Source: Dyella tabacisoli (GTDB lineage Bacteria; Pseudomonadota; Gammaproteobacteria; Xanthomonadales; Rhodanobacteraceae). Taken from it: DNA of 64,000 nucleotides. Every line of letters starts with the position of its first letter. The first letter of the stretch is position 1. The DNA lies in the NCBI RefSeq assembly GCF_003350925.1, contig NZ_KZ857176.1, forward strand, positions 372,001-436,000, written 5' to 3'. The notes below the pieces were generated by a model that was given only the letters and a program-made list of their open reading frames with translations, made no database searches and had not been told where the DNA came from. A program made the translations under genes and the position numbers. Shown piece by piece: positions 42,047 to 50,316 of the stretch.

Positions 42047-42130
42047 ATGACGCTCACCCCCGCCAACCTGTATTTCTGGTTTTATACCTATCCGCAGCCA
42101 CAGGCGGAGGTACGGGCGCGATCGTCGTAA
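42047..42130 (+). CDS. Aromatic-amino-acid leader peptide of the DAHP synthase gene
   Basis: A 27-residue open frame with six aromatic residues in a run of seven codons: residues 8-16 read LYFWFYTYP (codons TAT TTC TGG TTT TAT ACC TAT at 42071-42091). A leader peptide with a clustered run of the pathway end-products is the classic sign of transcription attenuation, as in trpL and pheL. It ends 23 bases before the terminator stem and 91 before the DAHP synthase GTG. Ribosome stalling at these codons when Phe, Tyr or Trp is scarce would favour read-through. No strong Shine-Dalgarno is visible. Confidence 0.8.
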   Translation: MTLTPANLYFWFYTYPQPQAEVRARSS

Positions 42131-42153
42131 AGACACTTAAGATCAACACCCCG

Positions 42154-42185
42154 AAAGCCGCCAGCCTTCCACTGGCGGCTTTTTT
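42154..42185 (+). terminator. Attenuator terminator of the DAHP synthase gene
   Basis: AAAGCCGCCAG (42154-42164) pairs with CTGGCGGCTTT (42172-42182) around a seven-base loop, and the stem runs into a six-T tract (42180-42185): an excellent intrinsic terminator lying between leader peptide and structural gene. GGCGG in the leader coding region (42103-42107) can pair with CCGCC (42158-42162) and would form part of a competing antiterminator. Confidence 0.85.
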
Positions 42186-42221
42186 CATGGCAGCCACTGG
42201 ACCCCACCCAAGGAGCCCGAC

Positions 42222-43298
42222 GTGACTTGCCATACCGATGACCTGCGCATACGTGCGATTACCAAACTCAGTACACCCGCCGAAGTGATGCGCGATGGCG
42301 CAATCAGCGAACGTGTCGCCACCACCGTAGCTGCCTCGCGCGAGGCCTTGCACCGAATCATCAGCGGTACCGACGATCGCCTCATCGTAGTGATTGGCCC
42401 TTGCTCGATCCACGATACCCACGCCGCGCTCGACTACGCCAAACGACTGCTGGCGCAGCGCGAGCGCTTTGGCGATGCGCTGGAGATCGTGATGCGGGTG
42501 TATTTCGAGAAGCCGCGCACCACGGTGGGCTGGAAGGGGCTTATCAATGACCCTGATCTGGACGGTAGCTTCCAGATCGACAAAGGGCTGCGCATGGCGC
42601 GCGGCCTGTTGCGTGACATCAATGAGCTTGGCTTGCCGGCCGGTTGCGAATTTCTCGACATGATTACCCCGCAATACATTGCCGATTTGGTCGCTTGGGG
42701 CGCGATTGGCGCGCGCACGACTGAAAGCCAGGTGCATCGCGAGCTGGCCTCGGGGCTGTCCTGCCCGGTCGGCTTCAAGAACGGTACCGACGGCAATGTG
42801 AAGATCGCGGTGGATGCGGTGCAGGCGGCCTCGCAGCCGCACCATTTCATGGCGGTGACCAAAGACGGCCAAGCCGCCATCGCGGCGACGACGGGCAACG
42901 AGGACTGCCACCTGATTCTGCGTGGCGGTATGTCGCCCAATTACGATGCGGCCAGTGTTGCGGCGGCCTGCGCGGCCATTGGCAAGGCGGGGTTGCCGCA
43001 GCGGGTCATGATCGATGCCAGTCATGCCAATAGCGGCAAACAAGCCGAAAACCAAACCAAGGTCATCGATGACATCGCCGCGCAGCTCGAAGCTGGCGAG
43101 CAGCGCATCATCGGCGTCATGGTGGAAAGCCATCTGATCGGCGGCCGGCAAGATCTTGAGGCAGGCCGCGAGCCGGTCTACGGCCAGAGCATTACCGATG
43201 GCTGCCTCGGCTGGGAGCCGTCGGTGCAGGTGCTGGAGCGCCTGGCCAAGGCGGTACGCGAGCGACGGCCACTCCATGCGTTGGCGGCGAATGGCTGA
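42222..43298 (+). CDS. aroG: 3-deoxy-7-phosphoheptulonate (DAHP) synthase
   Basis: A 358-residue class I-alpha DAHP synthase, the first enzyme of the shikimate pathway, joining phosphoenolpyruvate and erythrose 4-phosphate. Conserved segments: LIVVIGPCSIHD (with the metal Cys), RVYFEKPRTTVGWKGLINDP, GARTTESQVHRELASGL and MIDASHANSGK. Length fits AroF/G/H (about 350). Which aromatic acid inhibits it cannot be told from the sequence. Start is GTG with AAGGAG 7 bases upstream. Control by the leader peptide and terminator upstream implies response to aromatic amino-acid supply; AroG of E. coli is controlled by TyrR instead. Confidence 0.93.
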   Translation: MTCHTDDLRIRAITKLSTPAEVMRDGAISERVATTVAASREALHRIISGTDDRLIVVIGPCSIHDTHAALDYAKRLLAQRERFGDALEIVMRVYFEKPRTTVGWKGLINDPDLDGSFQIDKGLRMARGLLRDINELGLPAGCEFLDMITPQYIADLVAWGAIGARTTESQVHRELASGLSCPVGFKNGTDGNVKIAVDAVQAASQPHHFMAVTKDGQAAIAATTGNEDCHLILRGGMSPNYDAASVAAACAAIGKAGLPQRVMIDASHANSGKQAENQTKVIDDIAAQLEAGEQRIIGVMVESHLIGGRQDLEAGREPVYGQSITDGCLGWEPSVQVLERLAKAVRERRPLHALAANG

Positions 43299-43355
43299 CG
43301 CATCCCTGGACTGTGACCTATGCTGTGCGCCCACCATCTATCGTCGAGCCGCCGT

Positions 43356-43676
43356 ATGTCGATCGAGAACATTCCGTCCAAGGGCATTCCGTCCAAAGGC
43401 ACGCCATTCACTATCAGCCACGACCTTAGCGAGCATCGTTTCGAAGTCGAGGTGGATGGGGTGTCGTGCATTCTTGATTACACCTTGGCCGGCAACGTCA
43501 TGACGATAACCCACACTGTGGTGCCGCCCGCTGTAGGCGGTCGGGGGATTGCTTCGGAGCTGGTCCGCAACGCCATGGACGTTGCACGGGCAGAGCATTG
43601 GAAGGTGATTCCGGCTTGCTCCTACTCCGCCACGTGGGTACAGCGTCACCCTGACTATGCGGATCTGCTTGCATGA
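43356..43676 (+). CDS. GNAT-like N-acetyltransferase (YidJ/PF14542 type)
   Basis: A 106-residue mini-GNAT protein. After a short variable N-terminus made of tandem IPSKG units (15-bp DNA duplication at 43371-43402) comes the compact domain: HRFEVEVDGVSCILDYTL, HTVVPPAVGGRGIASELV with the acetyl-CoA loop (GGRGIA) and ACSYSATWVQRHPDY. Substrates are unknown. The ATG at 43356 has GAG about 10 bases upstream. Its stop overlaps the next ATG (ATGA), so the two genes are coupled. Confidence 0.85.
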   Translation: MSIENIPSKGIPSKGTPFTISHDLSEHRFEVEVDGVSCILDYTLAGNVMTITHTVVPPAVGGRGIASELVRNAMDVARAEHWKVIPACSYSATWVQRHPDYADLLA

Positions 43677-44362
43677 GTGATGCACCGAACCCGCTTGGCC
43701 CCGCGACAACGCGCAAGCGGCGCTGGCGCCCGCTGCATGCCTTAAGGGCACGGCCGCGATTCACCTTGTCCGGCGGCATCTTCGTTGTTGCCAGCGGCTT
43801 GTTGATGTGGCTCGGATTGCGCCCGTCGCTGGCCTGGCTATTGGGTTTCGATCTGGCTGCCGTGGTTTTTCTAAGCATGATCGCCTGGCTGTTCACCAAG
43901 GCCACGCCGGAAAAAATCGGCAGCCAGGCGCGCGTGCAAGATGCCGGGCGATGGGGTGTTTTGTGGAGCAGCGTGGCGTTTACGGTCGTGGTATTGGTGG
44001 CATTAGGCACCGAGCTGCACGCGGTCAAAGGCGGTGGCGTGCAGCCGATCGTGCTGGCCGTGGTCAGTATTGTGCTGTCCTGGTTGTTTATGAACACCAT
44101 GTTCGCCATGCACTACGCGCACGGGTACTACGGCGAATTCGGCAAGCAACACGAGGGGCTGCAATTTCCCGAAACGCCGCGGCCGGACTATTGGGATTTC
44201 GCCTATTTCGCGATCGTGATCGGCATGACCTTTCAGGTCTCCGACGTGCAGATCACCAGTCGTTATCTGCGCCGTGTCGCTTTGTTGCACGGCGTGATCG
44301 CGTTCTTCTTCAATGTATTCATCATCGCGTTGAGCGTGAATATCGTGGCCGGGCAGGCTTGA
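43673..44362 (+). CDS. DUF1345 inner-membrane protein
   Basis: A 229-residue integral membrane protein with five predicted helices (about 32-52, 58-75, 105-125, 132-155 and 205-225). The cytoplasmic N-terminus is Arg-rich (TTRKRRWRPLHALRARPR). HYAHGYYGEFG and PDYWDFAYFAIVIGMTFQVSDVQITS are the DUF1345 hallmarks. Function unknown. Translationally coupled to the GNAT-like gene by a four-base overlap. Confidence 0.9.
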   Translation: MSDAPNPLGPATTRKRRWRPLHALRARPRFTLSGGIFVVASGLLMWLGLRPSLAWLLGFDLAAVVFLSMIAWLFTKATPEKIGSQARVQDAGRWGVLWSSVAFTVVVLVALGTELHAVKGGGVQPIVLAVVSIVLSWLFMNTMFAMHYAHGYYGEFGKQHEGLQFPETPRPDYWDFAYFAIVIGMTFQVSDVQITSRYLRRVALLHGVIAFFFNVFIIALSVNIVAGQA

Positions 44363-44365
44363 GCG

Positions 44366-44392
44366 ATTTCCTCCCCAACAGGGAGAGGAAAT
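44366..44392. terminator. Bidirectional hairpin between DUF1345 and yajQ genes
   Basis: ATTTCCTC pairs with GAGGAAAT, extended by CCC/GGG with a bulged A, around an AACA loop between two convergent stops. The flanking AT pairs give partial T-tracts on each strand. A plausible shared terminator. Confidence 0.45.
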
Positions 44393-44399
44393 AGGGGGC

Positions 44400-44882
44400 T
44401 TAGTCGCGGAAGTTGTCGAACTGCAGCGGTAATTCGACGTCGGCCTTGCGCAGCGTAGCCATCGCCAACTGCAGATCGTCGCGCTTCTTGCCCGTGATGC
44501 GCAGTTTGTCGCCGTTGATTTGCGCCTCGACCTTGAGCTTGGCTTCTTTCAGCGAGGCGACCAATTTCTTGGCAACCGGCTGTTCGATGCCTTGCTTCAC
44601 GGTGATTTTCTGGCGGGCGCCACCGAGGTTTACTTCAGGGTCGGCAATATCCAGCGCGCGGATGTCGATTTTTCGCGCAACCAGCCGACCGCGCAGGATG
44701 TCCAGCATCTGCTGGAGCTGGAATTCGCTCGGCGCGACCTGGGTAATCGTGAAGGTATCGAGCTCGAACGTGGCATCCGATCCCTTGAAGTCAAAACGGG
44801 TGGACAGCTCGCGATTGGCCTGATCGACCGCATTGGTCAGCTCGTGCTTATCGACTTCGGAGACTACGTCAAAGGAGGGCAT
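44400..44882 (-). CDS. yajQ: YajQ family cyclic di-GMP-binding protein
   Basis: A 160-residue nucleotide-binding protein of the YajQ/UPF0234 family: MPSFDVVSEVDKHELTNAV, REISTRFDFKGSDATFEL-type strand, GLEQPVAKKLVASLKEAKLKVEAQI and QLAMATLRKADVELPLQFDNFRD. In Xanthomonas campestris the homologue XC_3703 binds c-di-GMP and a LysR-type regulator and affects virulence and biofilm. The same role is likely here, inferred by family. The start at 44882 has AGGAGG only 1-6 bases away, so it is slightly close. Confidence 0.95.
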   Translation of the reverse strand: MPSFDVVSEVDKHELTNAVDQANRELSTRFDFKGSDATFELDTFTITQVAPSEFQLQQMLDILRGRLVARKIDIRALDIADPEVNLGGARQKITVKQGIEQPVAKKLVASLKEAKLKVEAQINGDKLRITGKKRDDLQLAMATLRKADVELPLQFDNFRD

Positions 44883-44980
44883 GGCAAAGACTCAGGTGGC
44901 GTGCGAGACGGAAAGTGTAAGCGATGCGGTGATAATGCACCGCTTGGCGTCTTGGAGCATGGTATGCGGCTGGTGATTGC

Positions 44981-46174
44981 GTGAAAGTGGATGTATTGGT
45001 GATCGGCGCGGGTGCGGCCGGGCTGATGTGCGCCATCGCCGCCGGCCAGCGCGGTCGTCGTGTCTTGGTCGTGGATCATGCGAACAAGGTCGGCAAGAAG
45101 ATCCTGATGTCCGGCGGCGGGCGCTGTAATTTCACTAATCTCGGCGTTACGCCGGCCAACTATCTGTCGGCCAATCCACATTTCGCCAAGTCGGCCTTGG
45201 CACGCTACACACCGGCCGATTTCATCGCGCTGGTCGAAAAACATCGCATCGCTTATCACGAGAAGGAGCTGGGCCAGCTCTTTTGCGACGATTCCTCCAA
45301 ACAGATCGTGCGTATGTTGTTGGACGAATGCGCTGCCGCTGGCGTGCGGATCGAAACCAGTTGTGCCGTTGCGCGGGTTCGCAAGACCGATGAGGGTTTC
45401 AGCGTGACTACGGTCCATGGCGAGGTACATGCCGAATCGCTAGTGGTAGCCAGTGGTGGTTTATCGATACCCAGCATGGGGGCTAGCGGTTTGGGTTATG
45501 ACCTGGCGCGGCAATTCGGCCATGCGGTGCTGCCGATCCGCGCCGGCCTGGTGCCGTTGACCTTGAGCGGTAAGCATCAAGAGCACTATCAAGACCTTGC
45601 CGGCGTGGCGTTGCCGCTGGTAGAAGCCCGCGTCGGCAAAAGGGAATTTCGCGCCGGCATGCTGTTTACCCATCGAGGTATCAGCGGGCCGGCGATTTTG
45701 CAGATTTCTTCTTATTGGCAGCCCGGACATGATTTGCGTATCGACTTGCTGCCTGCGCATCCCTTATTGAGCCAGGATGCCGGCGCCTGGCTCAATGAGC
45801 AGCGTGCGGCCCGGCCTGCCGCAGAACTGAAAACCGTGTTGGCCGACCTGCTGCCCAAGCGCCTGGCACAGCGGTTGTGCGAGCTTTGGTTTGAAAGCCG
45901 CCCGATGCGGCAATACCGCGAGGCCGAACTCCATGAGATCGGCAAACAGCTACATGACTGGCCGATCACGGCTAGTGGCACCGAGGGTTATCGCACGGCC
46001 GAGGTGACCCTGGGAGGGGTGGATACCGATGGTCTGTCGTCGAGCACGATGCAGTCGAAGCTGGTGCCGGGGCTGTATTTCATCGGCGAGGTGGTCGATG
46101 TTACCGGCTGGCTGGGAGGGTATAACTTTCAGTGGGCTTGGGCTTCGGGGTATGCGGCGGGGGAGGTGGTTTAG
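44981..46174 (+). CDS. YhiN/BaiN-type NAD(P)/FAD-dependent flavoprotein
   Basis: A 397-residue flavoprotein of the TIGR00275/YhiN family. FAD motif VLVIGAGAAGLMCAIAAGQRG (cut), then VGKKILMSGGGRCNFTN, GQLFCDDSSKQIVRMLLDEC and the C-terminal GLYFIGEVVDVTGWLGGYNFQWAWASG. Characterised relatives reduce bile-acid double bonds (BaiN). Start is GTG. The paralogue at 26720-27976 shares the general layout but differs in the GRKFLLAGKGGMNLTH and EAPTGGYLL motifs. Confidence 0.92.
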   Translation: MKVDVLVIGAGAAGLMCAIAAGQRGRRVLVVDHANKVGKKILMSGGGRCNFTNLGVTPANYLSANPHFAKSALARYTPADFIALVEKHRIAYHEKELGQLFCDDSSKQIVRMLLDECAAAGVRIETSCAVARVRKTDEGFSVTTVHGEVHAESLVVASGGLSIPSMGASGLGYDLARQFGHAVLPIRAGLVPLTLSGKHQEHYQDLAGVALPLVEARVGKREFRAGMLFTHRGISGPAILQISSYWQPGHDLRIDLLPAHPLLSQDAGAWLNEQRAARPAAELKTVLADLLPKRLAQRLCELWFESRPMRQYREAELHEIGKQLHDWPITASGTEGYRTAEVTLGGVDTDGLSSSTMQSKLVPGLYFIGEVVDVTGWLGGYNFQWAWASGYAAGEVV

Positions 46175-46535
46175 TGTTTTGGCTGGGTTGTTCGCCTGCG
46201 GCGGGCTTTCGGCCACCTGCCGGTGGTCGAGTCACTTTCTCTTGAGTGGCCAAGAGAAAGTAACCAAAGAGAAGGCCACCCCGGTGAGTCGCCCTTCGGG
46301 TACGTGAGGGCCGGCCGGGCTTTTCGACAGTGCATCCATGCACTGGCGAAAAGGACTCGGCATCCATGCCGAGTCCCCTGCGGGCCTGATCGTCCGCCCC
46401 TCACCGACGCACAGGGGCCCCAAGGTCAAGAACTGGATCAAAAGCAAGGTCAAAAGCTGCGAGCGTTGCTTTTGCCCCTCCCCCTGCTGGCAGGGGGAGG
46501 TTGGGAGGGGGGCGGGCTTGCGGCAAGCCTTCGCT
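46175..46535. other. Gene-free stretch filled by repeat copy E and a C/G block
   Basis: This 361-bp interval between the convergent YhiN-like and YaiI genes has no gene. It consists almost wholly of solo type I element E (46188-46480) and the following CCTCCCCCTGC / GCAGGGGGAGG hairpin and GGGAGGGGGG tract (about 46475-46515). No conventional terminator is seen, so these structures may end both transcripts. Confidence 0.75.
46188..46480 (+). repeat. Structured intergenic repeat, solo type I copy E
   Basis: Same order of parts as copies A and B: CCACC-tg-CCGGTGG, TTTCTCTTG-agtggc-CAAGAGAAA, GTGAGGGCCGG outer stem, AGTGCAT / ATGCACT, GGACTCGGCAT / ATGCCGAGTCC, CCGCCCCTCAC and the AAGGTCAA tail. 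It is nearly identical to copy B through the centre but carries copy A's version of the first hairpin. Confidence 0.85.
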
Positions 46536-47006
46536 CTACGATTTCATCTGCCGCCGACGCGTAAGCCAACTGTCGAGCTGATTGGCGAAGGCCTGGCGGT
46601 CGCGTGGATGAAACGCTGCGGGGCCGCCGGTGTCGATGCCTGAGCCGCGCAGTTCGTCCATGAAGTTACGCATGGTCAAGCGCTGCGCAATGGTCTCGGG
46701 CGTGTACAGCTCGCCGCGGGGGTTGATCGCCAGGGCGCCTTTATCGATCACCAGGGCCGCGAGCGGGATGTCTTGGGTTACCACCAGATCGCCGGCGGTA
46801 ACGCGTTGCACGATTTCGTTATCGGCCACGTCAAAGCCGCCCGGTACTTGCACGGAGCGTATGAAACGGGAGGGTGGCGTGCGTAGCCATTGGTTGGCAA
46901 CCAGGGTGACGGTGACCTGTTCGCGCTCGGCGGCACGAAACAGGATCTCCTTGATGACGACGGGGCAGGCGTCGGCATCCACCCAGATTTGCGGCGCAAT
47001 GCTCAC
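46536..47006 (-). CDS. YaiI/YqxD family protein (DUF188)
   Basis: A 156-residue protein of the YaiI/YqxD (UPF0178, DUF188) family with a PIN-like fold: [21 protein letters not shown] (with DADACP, likely metal-binding), [22 protein letters not shown] and [12 protein letters not shown]. Expected to be a metal-dependent nuclease-like protein; no substrate is known. Start is GTG, overlapping the PhzF-type stop by four bases (GTGA). Expressed together with that gene. Confidence 0.92.
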   Translation of the reverse strand: MSIAPQIWVDADACPVVIKEILFRAAEREQVTVTLVANQWLRTPPSRFIRSVQVPGGFDVADNEIVQRVTAGDLVVTQDIPLAALVIDKGALAINPRGELYTPETIAQRLTMRNFMDELRGSGIDTGGPAAFHPRDRQAFANQLDSWLTRRRQMKS

Positions 47007-47887
47007 TCGGTAGCGGTCCAGTGCAGCGTGCCGTCGACGATGGTATGGGTGTATCCGCCGACCCAGACGATGTCGCCCTCGATCTGCACCAACAAGCGTG
47101 CATCGTGGCCGATCTCACGACCCTGGCTGACCACATAGCCACGGGCTAATGGCCCATGCGGTTCGGCATGCGCGATATAGGCCCCGATCAGGCCATTGGC
47201 CGCCCCGGAAGCGGGGTCTTCCACGATGCCGACACCGGCTGGAAGTGCGCGCACGACGAGCTGGTAGTCAGGGTTCGTGCAACGCGCAAACACACAGATG
47301 CCAAGGCTGTCGGTGGATTTGGCCAGAGCGGCGATGGCGCTGTGATCGGGTTGCCACGCGCGCAGGCTGGCTTCATCCGCGCATTCGGCCAGCCACCAAT
47401 GACGTCCGCCTTCGACAAAGGCCGGCGGCAGCACGCCCAGGTCGATGCCGGCTAGCGCAGCCGCCAGGTGTGGATGTGCATCAACGCCTTGCCGTATCAC
47501 TTTTGCGGGTGGCGATTGCAACAGCAACTGGCGCGACGCACCTTCGCCTTCGACGCGGATCGGCAGTACGCCTGCGGCGCACTCCTGCCATAGCAAGCCG
47601 TCGGTCGGCTGGGCCAATCCGCAGGCAAGCACGGCGTGGGCGCTGCCGATGCTGGGATGGCCGGCGAAAGGTATTTCCTTGTGTGGGGTGAAGATACGCA
47701 CGCGATAACTGGCCGATGGCGTGGTCGGCGGCAGCAGAAAAGTGGTTTCGACCAGATTGGTCCAGCGGGCAAAGCGCTGCATCTGCGCATCGCTCCAGCC
47801 GGTGGCGTCGGTCACTACGCCAAGATGATTGCCGCCGCCTAGCGTGGCAGCAAAGACGTCCAGATGCAGATAACGAATGGGAGACAT
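47003..47887 (-). CDS. PhzF-family isomerase/epimerase-like protein
   Basis: A 294-residue protein of the PhzF / diaminopimelate epimerase fold. Conserved segments: [31 protein letters not shown] (with the catalytic Glu), [24 protein letters not shown] and [16 protein letters not shown]. PhzF itself isomerises a phenazine precursor, but most family members work in unknown small-molecule steps and no phz genes are here. An upstream TTG (47896) is also in frame. Coupled to the YaiI gene by a four-base overlap. Confidence 0.9.
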   Translation of the reverse strand: MSPIRYLHLDVFAATLGGGNHLGVVTDATGWSDAQMQRFARWTNLVETTFLLPPTTPSASYRVRIFTPHKEIPFAGHPSIGSAHAVLACGLAQPTDGLLWQECAAGVLPIRVEGEGASRQLLLQSPPAKVIRQGVDAHPHLAAALAGIDLGVLPPAFVEGGRHWWLAECADEASLRAWQPDHSAIAALAKSTDSLGICVFARCTNPDYQLVVRALPAGVGIVEDPASGAANGLIGAYIAHAEPHGPLARGYVVSQGREIGHDARLLVQIEGDIVWVGGYTHTIVDGTLHWTATE

Positions 47888-48042
47888 GAGGGCCAAGAGG
47901 CGGCAGTAGCCGCGTTAAAGCCGCGCATCATAGTCCTGTCGCCGGGGTATGGGCAGTGCAGCGTGACTTTTTTGAAAAGTCGACAAGTTGCCGCGTGATC
48001 GCCAAGATGCTGCATCCTGGCCCATCGCGATTGACTCTCTGT

Positions 48043-48648
48043 ATGCCGATTACCCTCATTCTCATCGCCATTACCTGCATCGTTTCGTTTATGGCGTTTA
48101 AAAACAGTCGCTTGATGAATGACCTGATTCTGTGGCCGCCGGCGATCGAGCGCAGTCGCGAATACCACCGGCTGGTGACCTATGGCTTGATCCACGCGGA
48201 TTTCGGCCATCTGTTGTTCAATATGATCACCTTGTACTTTTTCGGCCGGCTGATGGAGGTCTTCTACACGGCGCAGCTTGGCACTCTTGGTTTCGTGCTG
48301 TTCTACATCGGCGCGCTGGTGGTCTCGATCCTGCCGACCTATATGAAGAATCGCCATAACGCGAATTACCGCAGCCTGGGTGCTTCGGGCGCGGTGTCGG
48401 CCGTGCTGTTCGCTTTTATCTTGCTGCAGCCTTGGTCGCGCATCATCGTGCTGGTGGTACCGATGCCGGCGATCATCTATGCGGTGCTGTACACGGCGTA
48501 TTCCATCTACATGGATCGCCGCGGGCAGGACAATGTCAATCACAGCGCGCATTTATGGGGAGCCGCCTATGGCGTGGCCTTTACCTTGCTGGTTCGCCAC
48601 GAGGTGCTGTCGCACTTTCTCAATCAGCTCTCACAACCGCGGTTCTGA
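48043..48648 (+). CDS. Rhomboid family intramembrane serine protease
   Basis: A 201-residue six-helix membrane protein. Catalytic Ser in LGASGAVSAVLFAF (GASGA) and His in VNHSAHLWGAAYG form the rhomboid dyad; HADFGHLLFNMITLYFFG is the conserved N-terminal helix with HxxxHLxxN. Cleaves transmembrane substrates inside the bilayer; substrates unknown. The start at 48043 (MPITLILIAITC) is the family N-terminus. Frames extending upstream to 47956 are not convincing. Confidence 0.93.
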   Translation: MPITLILIAITCIVSFMAFKNSRLMNDLILWPPAIERSREYHRLVTYGLIHADFGHLLFNMITLYFFGRLMEVFYTAQLGTLGFVLFYIGALVVSILPTYMKNRHNANYRSLGASGAVSAVLFAFILLQPWSRIIVLVVPMPAIIYAVLYTAYSIYMDRRGQDNVNHSAHLWGAAYGVAFTLLVRHEVLSHFLNQLSQPRF

Positions 48649-48755
48649 GTACTAGATAGCTGGCCGGTAAATGCCTATCGGCGAACCGGCCTACGCTCAG
48701 TGGGCATTTAACGGCATAGGTCTAGCGTGGTGCCGTACTCCTGCGGAGGTGCATC

Positions 48756-49130
48756 ATGAAACGTCTCATTGCCGGTCTGGCCTTGGTGGTCACCACCGCA
48801 ATGTTGTCTGGCTGTTATTACGATCCGGGTTACGGTTACGTGCGCAGCACGGCTTATAGCGGCGACGTGTACTACGGCAATCGCAGCGCCGTCGTCTATG
48901 ACAGCGGTTACTACCCCAGTTATTACGGTGGCTACTACGGCTGCTGCTATGCCCCTGGCGTGAGCGTGGGGTGGTATGGCGGCTCCCGCTGGCGCGGCCA
49001 TGATTGGGACCGCGGCCGCGACTGGGGTCATGACCGGGGCCACTGGCGTGGCGGCGACGGTGGGCGTGGACGCGGGGGTGGTCGAGAGGGCAGGCATGGC
49101 GATTGGCACGATGGCAGAGGCTCTCACTGA
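48756..49130 (+). CDS. Putative lipoprotein with Tyr/Gly-rich and Arg/His/Gly-rich segments
   Basis: A 124-residue protein with a type II signal peptide and lipobox LSGC (Cys about residue 20), a tyrosine-rich middle (YYDPGYGYV, GYYPSYYGGYYGCCY) and a C-terminus rich in Arg, His, Asp and Gly (RGHDWDRGRDWGHDRGH). GGAGG lies upstream of the ATG. It would be anchored to a membrane, probably the outer one. The composition suggests a disordered, possibly metal- or polysaccharide-binding tail. Family not recognised. Confidence 0.78.
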   Translation: MKRLIAGLALVVTTAMLSGCYYDPGYGYVRSTAYSGDVYYGNRSAVVYDSGYYPSYYGGYYGCCYAPGVSVGWYGGSRWRGHDWDRGRDWGHDRGHWRGGDGGRGRGGGREGRHGDWHDGRGSH

Positions 49131-49144
49131 GGCACAATCGCGGC

Positions 49145-50224
49145 ATGGTCCCATTCGTTTCCATGCCGCAACGCTCAACCCTTCTAAGGCTCATCGTCAT
49201 CGCGGCGGTGAGCCTTCTGCTTTTCGCCTGTAGCAGCCTAGGCTACTACGCCCATGTGGCACATGGGCAGAGTGAGCTGGTCTTGCACCGGCGCTCGGTA
49301 GCGAAAGTGATAGGCGACCCGGCAACCGACCCCAAGCTTGCGACCCGGCTGGAGCTGGCGTTGCAGGCGCGTCGCTATGCCTCCGAGCACCTTGGGCTAC
49401 CCGATAACCGTAGCTACACCAGTTATGTCGAGCTGCACCGCCCTTATGTGGTGTGGAACGTATTTGTCGCACCACCGTATTCGGTGGCGCCCTTGCAGCA
49501 TTGTTTTCCGATTGCCGGCTGCGTCGCGTATCGCGGTTATTTCGATGAGGCCAAGGCGCGGCGAGAAGCGGCCCGCTGGCAGGTTCAAGGCGACGATGTC
49601 TGGGTCGGCGGGGTGCCGGCGTATTCCACCCTTGGTTGGTTCTCCGATTCAGTCTTGAGCAGCATGCTGCGCTGGGACGATGACGAGTTGGCGGGCACCA
49701 TCTTCCACGAACTGGCCCACCAGTTGATTTACGTGAAGGACGACAGCGCATTCAACGAATCCTTCGCCGGATTTGTGCAGGCCGAGGGTTTGCGGGCATG
49801 GCGGCAATCGCGTGGCCTGCCGCCGTCGGATGTGCGCAGCCAGGCGATGGATAAGGCCTTTACGCAGATGGCGCTCGATCTGCGCGATCGCCTGCAAACC
49901 TTATATGCCAGCGGGGTGGATCAAGCCGCGATGGCCGAGGGAAAGCAACGCGAAATCGAGGCGTTTCGGATGCGCTACCGGCAATGGCGCGAGCAAGATT
50001 GGCCGAACGAGCATCGCTATGACGCCTGGGTCGCCGCGCCGATCAATAACGCGCGCTTGTTGCCGTTTGGCTTGTACGACCGTTGGCAGCCGGCTTTTGC
50101 GGCGTTGTTTGGACAGGCGGGGGCTGACTGGTCCGCGTTCTATGCGCGGGTGCGTGAACTCGGTCATTTGCCACAGGATCAACGTGAGCAAGCCTTGCAA
50201 GGCTTGCTCCATACGGCCGAGTAG
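49145..50224 (+). CDS. Putative zinc aminopeptidase lipoprotein (PF10023 family)
   Basis: A 359-residue protein with a lipoprotein-type signal (LLFACSS, Cys about residue 28) and an HExxH zinc site (IFHELAHQLIYVKDDSAFNESFA, where the NESFA Glu is the third ligand). This is the family annotated predicted aminopeptidase. It would act on the periplasmic side of a membrane. The ATG at 49145 is followed by the signal; another ATG lies at 49163. It follows the Tyr/Gly-rich lipoprotein gene by 14 bp, so co-expression is likely. Confidence 0.85.
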   Translation: MVPFVSMPQRSTLLRLIVIAAVSLLLFACSSLGYYAHVAHGQSELVLHRRSVAKVIGDPATDPKLATRLELALQARRYASEHLGLPDNRSYTSYVELHRPYVVWNVFVAPPYSVAPLQHCFPIAGCVAYRGYFDEAKARREAARWQVQGDDVWVGGVPAYSTLGWFSDSVLSSMLRWDDDELAGTIFHELAHQLIYVKDDSAFNESFAGFVQAEGLRAWRQSRGLPPSDVRSQAMDKAFTQMALDLRDRLQTLYASGVDQAAMAEGKQREIEAFRMRYRQWREQDWPNEHRYDAWVAAPINNARLLPFGLYDRWQPAFAALFGQAGADWSAFYARVRELGHLPQDQREQALQGLLHTAE

Positions 50225-50316
50225 GGAGGTTGGGCCGTTCGCGATGTCGCGCCATACCCATATGGACGGCCAAACTTCGTGTATCTTCGAGCGCTTAATC
50301 CTGGCGGAGACGCGCA

